Positions 1 to 9,214 of a stretch of 59,381 nucleotides of DNA are shown here, piece after piece; the first letter of the stretch is position 1, and every line of letters starts with the position of its first letter. The notes below the pieces were generated by a model. It saw only the letters and a list, made by a program, of their open reading frames with translations, was not told the origin of the DNA and ran no database searches. The stretch is taken from positions 1 to 59,381 of the forward strand of contig JAJHQM010000003.1 of the NCBI GenBank assembly GCA_020833345.1, read 5' to 3'. The stretch is from Ignisphaera sp. Its GTDB lineage: Archaea > Thermoproteota > Thermoprotei_A > Sulfolobales > Ignisphaeraceae. The position numbers and the translations under genes were made by a program.

Positions 1-215
1 GCATTAATTATAAGGAACTTTACAGAAGAGTAGCTTCCTATAATAAATTTTTTGACAAGAGGAATTTCGTGCAATGTTTCGTAAGAAACTATGCCAGTGC
101 AGTGTCTTCGAGGTGCATAGCTACGCTCATATAATGTAACATTCACACCAAATTTTGCTAAGTGATGTGCTGTAAGCAGCCCTGCAATACCTCCTCCAAT
201 AACTGCTACTTCCAT
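1..215 (-). CDS. FAD/NAD(P)-dependent oxidoreductase, N-terminal part (truncated by window edge)
   Basis: Reverse strand from ATG at 215 reads MEVAVIGGGIAGLLTAHHLAKFGVNVTLYERSYAPRRHCTGIVS; GxGxxG Rossmann motif. Confidence 0.75.
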   Translation of the reverse strand, partial: MEVAVIGGGIAGLLTAHHLAKFGVNVTLYERSYAPRRHCTGIVSYETLHEIPLVKKFIIGSYSSVKFLIIN

Positions 216-308
216 TTACGTGTCGCCACACATTAACACTTTGCAATGCTTGTTAAAACTTATTTAAGTTTCAAATGGCGTCAATTTAGTATTTGTAAAA
301 CGGGGGCT

Positions 309-2075
309 TCCATGAAGATTTCCTTAGCATTAGAAACACTTCGTGAAGTCTTTTCAGTAGCTGAGCTTATGGAGTATGTTACTGAGGTTTCAAAGTTTCA
401 TAGGATTCAAGGGTCTTCAGAGCTTGAAAAAGCTGGTGAGCTTATCTACACATTTTTAAAAAAGAGCTCTGCTTTTGAAGTTCGCATTCATGAGTTTGAT
501 TACTCTAAGCCTTACGGTCTTCACCTTCCGGTTGCTGGCTGGGATTTGGAGGAGTGTCACGCTGAAATAGTTAAGCCCTTTTACACAAAGCTAGTAAGCT
601 CTTTAGAGTCAAAGCATTGTGCTGTTGCACATTCTCCGCCTGGTCTAGTTGAGGGCGAAGTTGTCTATATTGGAAAGGGTATGGGTCTTGAGCAACCCGC
701 TTTGGATAAGCTGAGAGGAAAGATTGTTCTAAGTTATGGCACTCCTTACATTGTTTATACAGCTCTCGCTAGTGCTGGTGTTTCAGGATTCCTCTTCTAT
801 AAAGCGAGTATTCTAGAAAATGCTGTGCCATATCTATCACTATTTCTCACACCTGATGATGCTACTAAATACAGTGTCCCAGCTGTTGCTATTCCTAGAA
901 ATACTGCTACAAGAATTCTCACGCTATTAGAAAAAGGTGAGAAGGTGGTTGTAAGGATAGATGTTAAGGCACGCTACAGAGCTACTGCAAAAATAAAAGT
1001 TATTGAAGCTTTGCTACAGCAAAGCGAGAAGGAAGCAGAAGGGGAGCTTCATGTGTACGCCCATTACTGCCACCCAAAGAATGAAGTGAATGATAATGTT
1101 AGTGGCGTTGCTACAATCCTAGAGACTGTATCCGCTATAGACAGAGCTTTAGCGAGAAACGCTCTCAAGATATCTAATAAAAAACGCATAGCATTCATTC
1201 TATTTCCCGAATACTACGGCTCCTTACCTTACCTAATTAAGAAAAGTGAAAGTGATTCTAAAATAGAATTTGGAGTGAACTTAGATATGGTTGGAGAGAA
1301 GCAGGAACTCACAAAATCAACACTCAACATAATATTGCCACCGCACTTTCTATCAAATAATCTCTACGAATCCCTGCTACTAAAAATACTCCTTACTGTA
1401 ATAAGCTACAACAACAAGTCCTTTAACAGCGTATCTAAAATAAATAGATACAGATTTGATATTCTACCTTATGAGGGGGGCAGCGACCATGATATCTACC
1501 TTCAGTTCTCAATACCTTCAGTAATGATAAATCAGTGGCCTGATATCTTTTACCATAGTGACGAGGATAACATAGCTAAGTTTGATGCCGAAATTGCTAG
1601 GGATGTAGGTATTGCTGTAGGTGCTTTCTCAATTATTGCATCAAGTCATGAAGCTTTGGGATACAATACTGAAACAATGGCAAGGCTCTACAAGGAGTTG
1701 AAAAGCGGCTATATCGCTATGAAACAGTGCTTTGAAACACCACAATCCCCTACTTCAACAATGTTGAAGAACACGAGTTTAGAAGATAAGGAGAGATACA
1801 AGTATACTGGTCCTCGAGGTGTCCTTAGCTTAAGATATGTGATCAAAAACCTTGCAAAGCATGAATTTGAAGAGTTTGCTAAGCTTGTCGAAGATGACTT
1901 CATAAACTTCTTAGCGTTAAGGTATATTCCACTTCTTCTCCTACATCAAGACTTGACGGTAGGGGAGATAATTGATAAGGTGTTTCACGAATACTGCAGA
2001 ACTGTAGAAAGAAATGTTATATTAAAAGTATTGGGATACTTAATAAAATTAGGACTTGTTAAAGTTATTGCATGA
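309..2075 (+). CDS. M28-like / DUF4910-type aminopeptidase-domain protein
   Basis: ORF 246..2075, likely start MKISLAL; YAHYCHPKNEVNDNVSGVATILE and GGSDHDIYLQFSIPSVM metallopeptidase-like motifs. Confidence 0.6.
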   Translation, partial: SMKISLALETLREVFSVAELMEYVTEVSKFHRIQGSSELEKAGELIYTFLKKSSAFEVRIHEFDYSKPYGLHLPVAGWDLEECHAEIVKPFYTKLVSSLESKHCAVAHSPPGLVEGEVVYIGKGMGLEQPALDKLRGKIVLSYGTPYIVYTALASAGVSGFLFYKASILENAVPYLSLFLTPDDATKYSVPAVAIPRNTATRILTLLEKGEKVVVRIDVKARYRATAKIKVIEALLQQSEKEAEGELHVYAHYCHPKNEVNDNVSGVATILETVSAIDRALARNALKISNKKRIAFILFPEYYGSLPYLIKKSESDSKIEFGVNLDMVGEKQELTKSTLNIILPPHFLSNNLYESLLLKILLTVISYNNKSFNSVSKINRYRFDILPYEGGSDHDIYLQFSIPSVMINQWPDIFYHSDEDNIAKFDAEIARDVGIAVGAFSIIASSHEALGYNTETMARLYKELKSGYIAMKQCFETPQSPTSTMLKNTSLEDKERYKYTGPRGVLSLRYVIKNLAKHEFEEFAKLVEDDFINFLALRYIPLLLLHQDLTVGEIIDKVFHEYCRTVERNVILKVLGYLIKLGLVKVIA

Positions 2076-2089
2076 GAACGTCTTTTCAA

Positions 2090-2833
2090 TTACTGTACGT
2101 GTTTGCAAATAGGGCATTCGGGGTTTCGCTTGACCTCAAAGACTTTGAATTCAAGGTTAAGTAAGTCAATGAAAAGCATCTTTCCTTGGAGAGTTTCGCC
2201 AATACCTAAAATAAGCTTTAGTACTTCAGCAACTTCTAAGATTCCAAGCAAACCTGGTGTAACTCCGACAACACTTATCGTTTTTTTAATGTCTCGTTTT
2301 TCATTGCTTTTATAAGGTCTTATGCAGTATAGGCAGGGTGTTTTACCTGGTATTATTGTTGCAACTTGCCCATACCAGCCCTCCACCCCCGCATGCACTA
2401 ACGGTTTTCGAAGCTTTACACAAATTTCATTTAATAACATTCTAGTTTCCCAGTTATCTAAAGCGTCAACTACTATATCAACGTCTTTAACAAGTCTCTC
2501 TCCCAAATCCCTATCAAATCTTTGAGCATAGCACTCTAATACAAGCTTAGAATTCGCTTCTCGAAGCTTTTTACAGGCAACACTAGCTTTAGACTTCCCT
2601 ACATCACCTTCGGCATAAAGTATTTGCCTATTTAAGTTTGAAAGCTCTACAAAACCATCATCAACTAATACAAGCCTCCCTATACCTGCATACGCCAAAT
2701 AAGTTGTAACAACAGTGCCTAAACCCCCAATGCCAACTACTAAAACACTAGACTTCTTCAGCTTCTCCTGCCCCTCAATTCCAAGCAATCTTATCTGCCT
2801 ATCATACCTCTCAATTTCTTGCGGGCTCAGCAC
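2090..2833 (-). CDS. ThiF/MoeB/HesA family E1-like adenylyltransferase
   Basis: ERYDRQIRLLGIEGQEKL..VLVVGIGGLGT, DNWETRMLLN, CLYC..CPIC zinc cysteines. Confidence 0.85.
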   Translation of the reverse strand: MLSPQEIERYDRQIRLLGIEGQEKLKKSSVLVVGIGGLGTVVTTYLAYAGIGRLVLVDDGFVELSNLNRQILYAEGDVGKSKASVACKKLREANSKLVLECYAQRFDRDLGERLVKDVDIVVDALDNWETRMLLNEICVKLRKPLVHAGVEGWYGQVATIIPGKTPCLYCIRPYKSNEKRDIKKTISVVGVTPGLLGILEVAEVLKLILGIGETLQGKMLFIDLLNLEFKVFEVKRNPECPICKHVQ

Positions 2834-2945
2834 TGCTTCTCACCTACAATACGTAGTTCAGCGTAACTTATATTTTGAGCTGTGAGTATACAGTAAACAC
2901 AAGCTTGTAGTTGACGTATTTATGTTAAACACTCCGTGAGCACTC

Positions 2946-4544
2946 ATGCTCTTAACAGGCATCTTTGAAGTTATTTTCAGTAAGCCCTTGCCAAGTGAAG
3001 CTTCTGAGGAAATTGCAAAGCTTGTTGAGTTCCTTAATAGAGACTACCTCAAGAGAGGAACTAGAAGACCTGAGGATGCCGCCACTATAACTGAATACAA
3101 TATCGAATCAAATGTAATTAGAATGCAAATCGCATCAGGTACTAAGGTGAGACTAGATGAAGCGTCACTAAGAATAAAGAATGTGTTAGCAAACAGTCTT
3201 GGGAGCAGGTACCGCATTGGAATCCGCAAGCTAACATTAAGAGATGTGAAGATTATTCTCGATACAAAAATCTCCATATCTCTTAAGCTACCGTTTATAA
3301 GAGGTGTAACAGAGGTTAACGGTAAGACAGTTATAGAGCTTTCTGAACTGCATGAAGATGACCTAAAGAAGCCTATATTTCTCAGGTTATTGCAGCTTAT
3401 TGAGGAAAAGGAGAAGAGGGCTAAATGGGGCGGTAAGGCTGAGCACTGGATGTTATTGAAAGCTAGTGATTTAAAGATTCAGAAACCCATTGTGATAGAC
3501 CCCAATAAAGTTTTAGAAGAAATAGGATGGATGAAGAGAATGAGCATAGGACAGTGGCTCTATACCCCTCCATTAACACACCTGCTTAATGCATTAAAAA
3601 GGTTATTTCTAGACGAAGTCGTAAAGCCTTTGGGCTTTCAGGAAGCTACTTTCCCAAAAATGTACCCTCTTGAAGTGGGGTTAAAAACAGGGCATTTGAA
3701 GGGTGTTATCAATTCTATTGTATTTGCATCTCTACCCAAGAGTTATGATTTATCAGAATTTGAAGAGCTTATAGATAGCATGTACGTCTTGAATAGCGTT
3801 GAACCAGAAGATTTGCAAAAATATTTGAAGCCTTCATCCTACTTCCTCTGCTTTGCACAATGCGAGCCGTTCTACTGGTTTTTTGAAAATGAAATTCTTG
3901 ATAATGATGCTCTTCCCATAAAATGGTTTGACATGAGCGGCCCTTCATTTAGATGGGAGGCTGGAGGAATACATGGCATTGAAAGAGTTATAGAGTTTCA
4001 CAGAATTGAAATTGTTTGGCTCGGTAAACCTGAACAAGTTATAGAGATCAGAAATAAGCTTTTAGAGCGGTACGAATACTTCATGGACAGGGTCCTTGAT
4101 TTAGAATGGAGAATGGCGTGGGTAACACCATGGTTTTATGAGCAAAGTGGTGTTGTTCAAGAGGAGGTGAGGAGTATAAACATTGATGTGCCTGGAACAA
4201 TTGATTTTGAAGCATGGCTTCCCTATAGGGGGTCTAGGGAAGATAATAGGAATTGGCTAGAGATAGGCAATATATCCATCCACGGCACTAAATTCACAGA
4301 GCCCTTTAGGATAAAGCACAATAAGGGTGAAGTGTTGTGGACGGGGTGCTCAGGTTTTGGTAGCGAAAGGTGGTTAATAGCACTACTAGCACAAAAAGGC
4401 TTTAATATTGATGAATGGCCCAAAAAATTCCTTGAATATGTCAAGACCTCACCATTTCCACAATCTATTATGACTGTAAGCTATCCTAAGACGAGGGAAG
4501 GAAAGGAGCTACTAAGCAAAATTATTTCTAAACTTGTCTGGTGA
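2946..4544 (+). CDS. serS: Type-2 (methanogen-type) serine--tRNA ligase
   Basis: FLCFAQCEPFYWFF, SGPSFRWEAGGIHGIERVIEFHRIEIVW, WTGCSGFGSERW; zinc-ligand Cys/Glu/Cys layout of SerRS type 2. Confidence 0.8.
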   Translation: MLLTGIFEVIFSKPLPSEASEEIAKLVEFLNRDYLKRGTRRPEDAATITEYNIESNVIRMQIASGTKVRLDEASLRIKNVLANSLGSRYRIGIRKLTLRDVKIILDTKISISLKLPFIRGVTEVNGKTVIELSELHEDDLKKPIFLRLLQLIEEKEKRAKWGGKAEHWMLLKASDLKIQKPIVIDPNKVLEEIGWMKRMSIGQWLYTPPLTHLLNALKRLFLDEVVKPLGFQEATFPKMYPLEVGLKTGHLKGVINSIVFASLPKSYDLSEFEELIDSMYVLNSVEPEDLQKYLKPSSYFLCFAQCEPFYWFFENEILDNDALPIKWFDMSGPSFRWEAGGIHGIERVIEFHRIEIVWLGKPEQVIEIRNKLLERYEYFMDRVLDLEWRMAWVTPWFYEQSGVVQEEVRSINIDVPGTIDFEAWLPYRGSREDNRNWLEIGNISIHGTKFTEPFRIKHNKGEVLWTGCSGFGSERWLIALLAQKGFNIDEWPKKFLEYVKTSPFPQSIMTVSYPKTREGKELLSKIISKLVW

Positions 4545-4551
4545 CTCCTTT

Positions 4552-5232
4552 ATGGGACTGCTATTTCAAGGAGCCCTTAGAAGACCCATGCTACAGGTTG
4601 CATTAGATTTTACAGACCTTAAACCGGCTATAGAAATTGCATTAAAGGTTATTGAAGCTGGTGCAGATATCGTAGAGATTGGAACTCCCTTAGTTAAAAC
4701 ATGGGGAATTCAAGCTCTAAGGGAGATCAAAAAAATTGTTAGAGAGAACCTCACACTGGCTGACTTAAAGACTGTTGACGCAGTATTACTTGAGTTTACA
4801 CCATATGCATCTGAGGGAGCCAATGCTGTAACTATCTTAGGTATAGTAGATGATGATGTGATTAAAGATGCTTATGACATGTGTAAAAGTCTTGAAATAG
4901 ACCTTGTAGTTGATATGATGTATGTTAGTAACCCTGTTGAGCGCGCCTTCAGGTTAGCAAGCTATGGTATAAACATTGTAAACCTGCATATCGGTGTAGA
5001 TGTACAGAGAAAAAGAGGTGTGAGTGCAAAGCAGTTACTTAAAGAAGTTGAGGAGCTTGCAGAAAGCGATATCATTGTTTCAATAGCTGGAGGCATAAAG
5101 CCTGAAGATGCTGGGCATTTCGTAAGAAGTGGTGCAAGAATAATTGTAATAGGATCCGCCATAACTAAAAGTCCAGATCCCTACAAAGCTACAAAAATAG
5201 CTCTTGAAAAAATTAGAGAAGTGCAGGTCTAA
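4552..5232 (+). CDS. 3-hexulose-6-phosphate synthase-like / OMP decarboxylase superfamily
   Basis: LQVALDFTDL...GADIVEIGTPLVKTWG...LADLKTVDA...NLHIGVDVQ...IAGGIKPEDA. Confidence 0.8.
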   Translation: MGLLFQGALRRPMLQVALDFTDLKPAIEIALKVIEAGADIVEIGTPLVKTWGIQALREIKKIVRENLTLADLKTVDAVLLEFTPYASEGANAVTILGIVDDDVIKDAYDMCKSLEIDLVVDMMYVSNPVERAFRLASYGINIVNLHIGVDVQRKRGVSAKQLLKEVEELAESDIIVSIAGGIKPEDAGHFVRSGARIIVIGSAITKSPDPYKATKIALEKIREVQV

Positions 5233-5341
5233 ATCATATTATGATTCAAAATTGTTTGTGAAAGTCATACGAGTTAAAAATATTATATTTCGCATTTAAA
5301 GTAAAACAATAAGATGCTAGGCATTCATAAGGTGCTGCAAA

Positions 5342-5698
5342 ATGTCAGAAAATGTTGAAAAGGAAAATGAGATTAAGCAAAAGGTTGTAGAGGTACTGAA
5401 AGGTGTTTATGATCCTGAGATACCGATAAATATTTATGACTTGGGTCTTGTGTACTCAATTAAGGTAAGTGATAGTGAGCTGGAAATTACCTTAGGTTTA
5501 ACAACACCCTTTTGCCCCATAGCCTATCTCATAGTGCAACAAGCTGAGAGAGCGCTAAAGGAAGTTTTTCCTAATAAAAACATTAAGATTAAATTAGACG
5601 TAGAACGTTTATGGAATCCGACAATGATGACTGAAGAGGGTAGAAAGCTCTTTAAGCTTCTTTACGGCTATGACCCAGCTGAACTTGGGCAGAAGTAG
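5342..5698 (+). CDS. MIP18/SufT-type (DUF59) iron-sulfur assembly protein
   Basis: VLKGVYDPEIPINIYDLGLVYSIKV...TTPFCPIAYLI. Confidence 0.85.
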   Translation: MSENVEKENEIKQKVVEVLKGVYDPEIPINIYDLGLVYSIKVSDSELEITLGLTTPFCPIAYLIVQQAERALKEVFPNKNIKIKLDVERLWNPTMMTEEGRKLFKLLYGYDPAELGQK

Positions 5699-5749
5699 CA
5701 TTAATGTTTTTAATAGCACAACGCTACTGCATAGTTCTGGTGTAAGCAC

Positions 5750-6352
5750 TTGGCTTATGAAAGGGTAATAACAGGAGCTACAGCTATAGGTATTAAAGTT
5801 AGTAGTGGAGTTGTTGTTGGAGCTGAGAAGAGAGTTAGCTATGGAGGTTATATTGTTAGCAGAGGCGCTAAAAAAGTCTTTAAAATAGGCGATAGAATGG
5901 CAATAGCTGCAGCAGGTCTCATAGGAGATATGCAAACTTTACATAGGATTCTAAATGCTGAAATAATGTATAGAGAGCTTGTAACATCTACAAAAGTAAG
6001 TGTAAGATCTGCTGCAAAGCTTCTTTCAGCCATCTTATACAGCTATAAGCTAATGCCCTTCATATCAGAAGTAATATTTGCAGGGTATGACGATGAAGGT
6101 TATCACCTATACGTGCTTGACCCTATAGGTTCTGTAATTGAGGATGACTACGCCGCTGTTGGAACAGGAGCACCAATAGCTATAGGCATTATAGAAGCAG
6201 AGTATAAGAAAGACCTAGAGCTTGACAAGGCTGTAGACCTTGCTATTAAAGCCATAAAATCGGCTATATCTAGAGACGCTGTTTCAGGTGATGGTATAGA
6301 CATTATAGCTATAAGCAGAAATGGTATCATAGAAAAGAGCATAACTTTATAA
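5750..6352 (+). CDS. psmB: Proteasome beta subunit (Thr1-less, probably non-catalytic)
   Basis: MAYERVITGATAIGIKVSSGVVVGAEKRVSYG...KKVFKI...AAAGLIGDMQ; GTTTVG replaced by GATAIG. Confidence 0.9.
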   Translation: MAYERVITGATAIGIKVSSGVVVGAEKRVSYGGYIVSRGAKKVFKIGDRMAIAAAGLIGDMQTLHRILNAEIMYRELVTSTKVSVRSAAKLLSAILYSYKLMPFISEVIFAGYDDEGYHLYVLDPIGSVIEDDYAAVGTGAPIAIGIIEAEYKKDLELDKAVDLAIKAIKSAISRDAVSGDGIDIIAISRNGIIEKSITL

Positions 6353-6598
6353 CAATTTAACACTTATACAGTCTATGCTAGTTATTAATTAGACCCTCTA
6401 CTGCTTCTTAGAGCTGTAATGCTTAGACATGCTCAAGGTGTTCTCAGAGGATTAGTATGATACTCTTCGGTGTTTTGTCAATTCTTTACATCTGGCTGTT
6501 GCGTCTAGGACATTGCTTCTTAGAAAATTTTAAATAGAATTAAACACTATTTAAACACATTAACTGACAAGTTTGAAAGCAGCGGGGCAGGATAAGAT

Positions 6599-7249
6599 AT
6601 GGTTTTCTTAATTGAAAATGCTTTAAGGGCTCAGGAACTTCTCAGTAAATACATTGTTATTCAGCCTATAGATGTTTCTGCTATTGATATAGTAGCAGGA
6701 GTTGATGTTAGTTATAGGAGAGATGTGGGCTGCGCTGCAGCAGTTGCTTATAGCTTAAAGAGTAAAGCTTTAGTGACTTACTCATACTATTGTGAAAAAG
6801 TAACAGTTCCTTACATACCTGGGTTGCTAGCATTTAGAGAAGCTCCATTGATGCTAAGAACCTTACTGCATTTGTTAAGTAAAGTTCGCATAGACATAAC
6901 CTTTGTTAATGGTCATGGAATGGCCCACCCCAGGAGGTGCGGAATAGCTTCACATATAGGTGTAGTGCTAAACATACCATCGATAGGCGTTGCAAAAAGC
7001 CTTCTCTATGGAGAGGTGGTTCGAGCTGATGACAGCGAAGCCATAGTGATTGATAATATGATTGTTGGATATGTCTTAACTAAAAACTCTAAGAAGCTTT
7101 ATGTAAGTATAGGCAATAAGGTTACAGCAAAGGACGCTGCTGATATAACACTAAAAACTTGGGATTTTCGATACAGTCTTCCTGAGCCCCTTAGGCTTGC
7201 TGATGAAATATCGCGAAAAATAGTTAAAAAGCTAGCAACAAAGCTTTGA
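6599..7249 (+). CDS. nfi: Endonuclease V
   Basis: IVAGVDVSYR, YIPGLLAFREAP, VNGHGMAHPRRCGIASHIGVVLNIPSIGVAKS. Confidence 0.92.
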   Translation: MVFLIENALRAQELLSKYIVIQPIDVSAIDIVAGVDVSYRRDVGCAAAVAYSLKSKALVTYSYYCEKVTVPYIPGLLAFREAPLMLRTLLHLLSKVRIDITFVNGHGMAHPRRCGIASHIGVVLNIPSIGVAKSLLYGEVVRADDSEAIVIDNMIVGYVLTKNSKKLYVSIGNKVTAKDAADITLKTWDFRYSLPEPLRLADEISRKIVKKLATKL

Positions 7250-9214
7250 ACCCATTTCAGCGGGTACTTCATAGCCTGCAAAGCTGTTGACGAGCTGCCT
7301 TATTGAGGAATTTCTCAGTCCTTCAATAAACTTGTCAACAGCATTTTTGCTTAAACTTTGTATATTCACTAAAAAGTCGTAGTATTCCCATGTCAATGGG
7401 ATGTAATCTAGCTTATAAAGTATAGCAGAATACTCTGTGCACACTCCAGCATCAGCTCTGCCTTGAGCTATAGCAGCAGCTACACCAGTGTGCGTAGAAA
7501 CTTCATACCAGTACCCATTAATGCTCCTCATAATTTCGGCAAGGCTTTGCCCACGTTTTTTAGCCATATCCTCTAGAACCTTATCTATGTAAATTCTTGT
7601 ACCTGAGCCCTTGTTTCTATTGATAAATCTTATATCAGGTCTTAGCAAATCCTCAAATCCTTTAATATTCTTCGGATTTCCTTTTCTGAATGCCAAGACC
7701 AGCCTCCTCCTATAACCTCTAATTAATATAGCTTTATTCCTCAATTCGTTATCCTTCTCAATAAATGGAACATTGTACTCCCCTGAAATAGGATCCAATA
7801 AGTGAATAGGACTTACGTCTATGTACCCTTTTTTCAGCAACTGCAACCCCCTATAAGAGCCTACAAAACCTAGCGATACTCTATCCATGATTCCAAGCTT
7901 TGTTAGTAACATTGGCAGCAAAGCATCGTGACTTCCAATAATAACAACTTCTTTTAATTCATTGCTAAAGCTTACAACCTCCACTTCTTCACCTTCCTCT
8001 ATGTAGTCTCTGCCCTCTTGAAGAATTGCAATCCCATCTGCCCTGAGAAGCGACGATACGCTTCCAGAAGATGTTTGAAGTAGAATTGCATAGAGCCTTC
8101 CCCCCACATTACTTAAAACTACTGGCACAAACCAAGCTTTACCAATGTCTTTCCGTATTCTAAAGGTTGTTAATGCATGAATTACTTGCTTCCTGGACTC
8201 AAATCCCTCAAGCTTTTCAAGAATCCTGCTAAGTAAGAGTACCGCTATGGAAAGAGCTGAAAAAGGAAATCCTGGTAACCCAAACAATATCCTGCCATCT
8301 TTACTTAAAGCAATAACCGTAGGCTTGCCAGGCTTTACCTTAAGGCCGTGAACTAACAGAGTTCCAAGTCTTTCAAAAACCCTGTACACAACATCCTCCT
8401 CACCAGCAGATGTGCCCCCTGAGGTCACTATAACGTCGTAAAATGATGACAGCCTTGCTAACTCACTATAAACTATCTCTTCATCGTCTGGCAATATACC
8501 ACAGTACTTCACATCAAACCCGTGCTGCTTTAAGAAAGCTGTTACTGCATAACCATTACTATCATAGATCTTGCCCAAGGATAGCGCTAAGCCTGGCTTC
8601 ATCAACTCATTACCAATAGACACTACAGCAACCCTCGGCTTTTTAAATACCTTAACATGGCCTATGCCCAGTGCCGCTAAGACCCCTATCTCCCTATACA
8701 TGAGCCTTGTACCCTTTCTTAAAACAAGCTCCCCCAAAGCTACATCGCTACCTGCAAAGGAAATATTCTCCCCTGGTGCAATACTCTTGTACACTACAAC
8801 TTCGTCAAGTGCTATATGCTCTGTGTGCTCCTCCATAACAATTCCATCGGCTCCTTTAGGAACAACAGCCCCTGTATCTATTGCTGCAGCAACACCATTT
8901 ACAATAGTAATATCAGGAGCCTCACCTATAGAAACTCTACCCACAACCTTTAACTTCTTGGGGTGCAGCTCATCAGCCCCTTCAATGGACTTTATCGAAA
9001 CCGCATAGCCATCAACTTCAGACCTATCAAAAGGAGGGTAGTCTATTGGTGAATATATGTCCTCAGCTAGGACTCTTCCATAAGCATTTTCTAGCCCAAC
9101 TTCTTCAATACCAAGCGGCTTTAGTAATCCAAGCTGTTCTAATTTAGACAGCGTTTCTTCTATAGATAGCAAGGTATGAAATATTTTTCGTTTACCTATA
9201 ACAGCTTTATCCAA
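7232..9214 (-). CDS. moeA: Molybdopterin molybdenumtransferase MoeA fused to C-terminal PBP/LysR-substrate-like domain
   Basis: YPPFDRSEVDGYAV, TSGGTSAGEEDVVY, KPGKPTVIAL, LFGLPGFPFSAL; then C-terminal GSGTRIYID...GRADAGVCTEYSA. Confidence 0.9.
   Translation of the reverse strand: MDKAVIGKRKIFHTLLSIEETLSKLEQLGLLKPLGIEEVGLENAYGRVLAEDIYSPIDYPPFDRSEVDGYAVSIKSIEGADELHPKKLKVVGRVSIGEAPDITIVNGVAAAIDTGAVVPKGADGIVMEEHTEHIALDEVVVYKSIAPGENISFAGSDVALGELVLRKGTRLMYREIGVLAALGIGHVKVFKKPRVAVVSIGNELMKPGLALSLGKIYDSNGYAVTAFLKQHGFDVKYCGILPDDEEIVYSELARLSSFYDVIVTSGGTSAGEEDVVYRVFERLGTLLVHGLKVKPGKPTVIALSKDGRILFGLPGFPFSALSIAVLLLSRILEKLEGFESRKQVIHALTTFRIRKDIGKAWFVPVVLSNVGGRLYAILLQTSSGSVSSLLRADGIAILQEGRDYIEEGEEVEVVSFSNELKEVVIIGSHDALLPMLLTKLGIMDRVSLGFVGSYRGLQLLKKGYIDVSPIHLLDPISGEYNVPFIEKDNELRNKAILIRGYRRRLVLAFRKGNPKNIKGFEDLLRPDIRFINRNKGSGTRIYIDKVLEDMAKKRGQSLAEIMRSINGYWYEVSTHTGVAAAIAQGRADAGVCTEYSAILYKLDYIPLTWEYYDFLVNIQSLSKNAVDKFIEGLRNSSIRQLVNSFAGYEVPAEMGSKLCC

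Noticed and set aside
1709-1903. Numerous short ORFs antisense to clear genes (e.g. 1709..1903, 2103..2315, 8571..9008, 9452..9832, 11314..11997, 49715..50218)
   Set aside because: They sit opposite well-recognised coding regions, have low-complexity Ser/Ile/Leu-rich composition, and match no family I know.
6353-6598. Unannotated 246-nt intergenic region between psmB and nfi as a possible ncRNA
   Set aside because: No C/D boxes, tRNA-like folding or recognisable H/ACA structure could be supported by eye.
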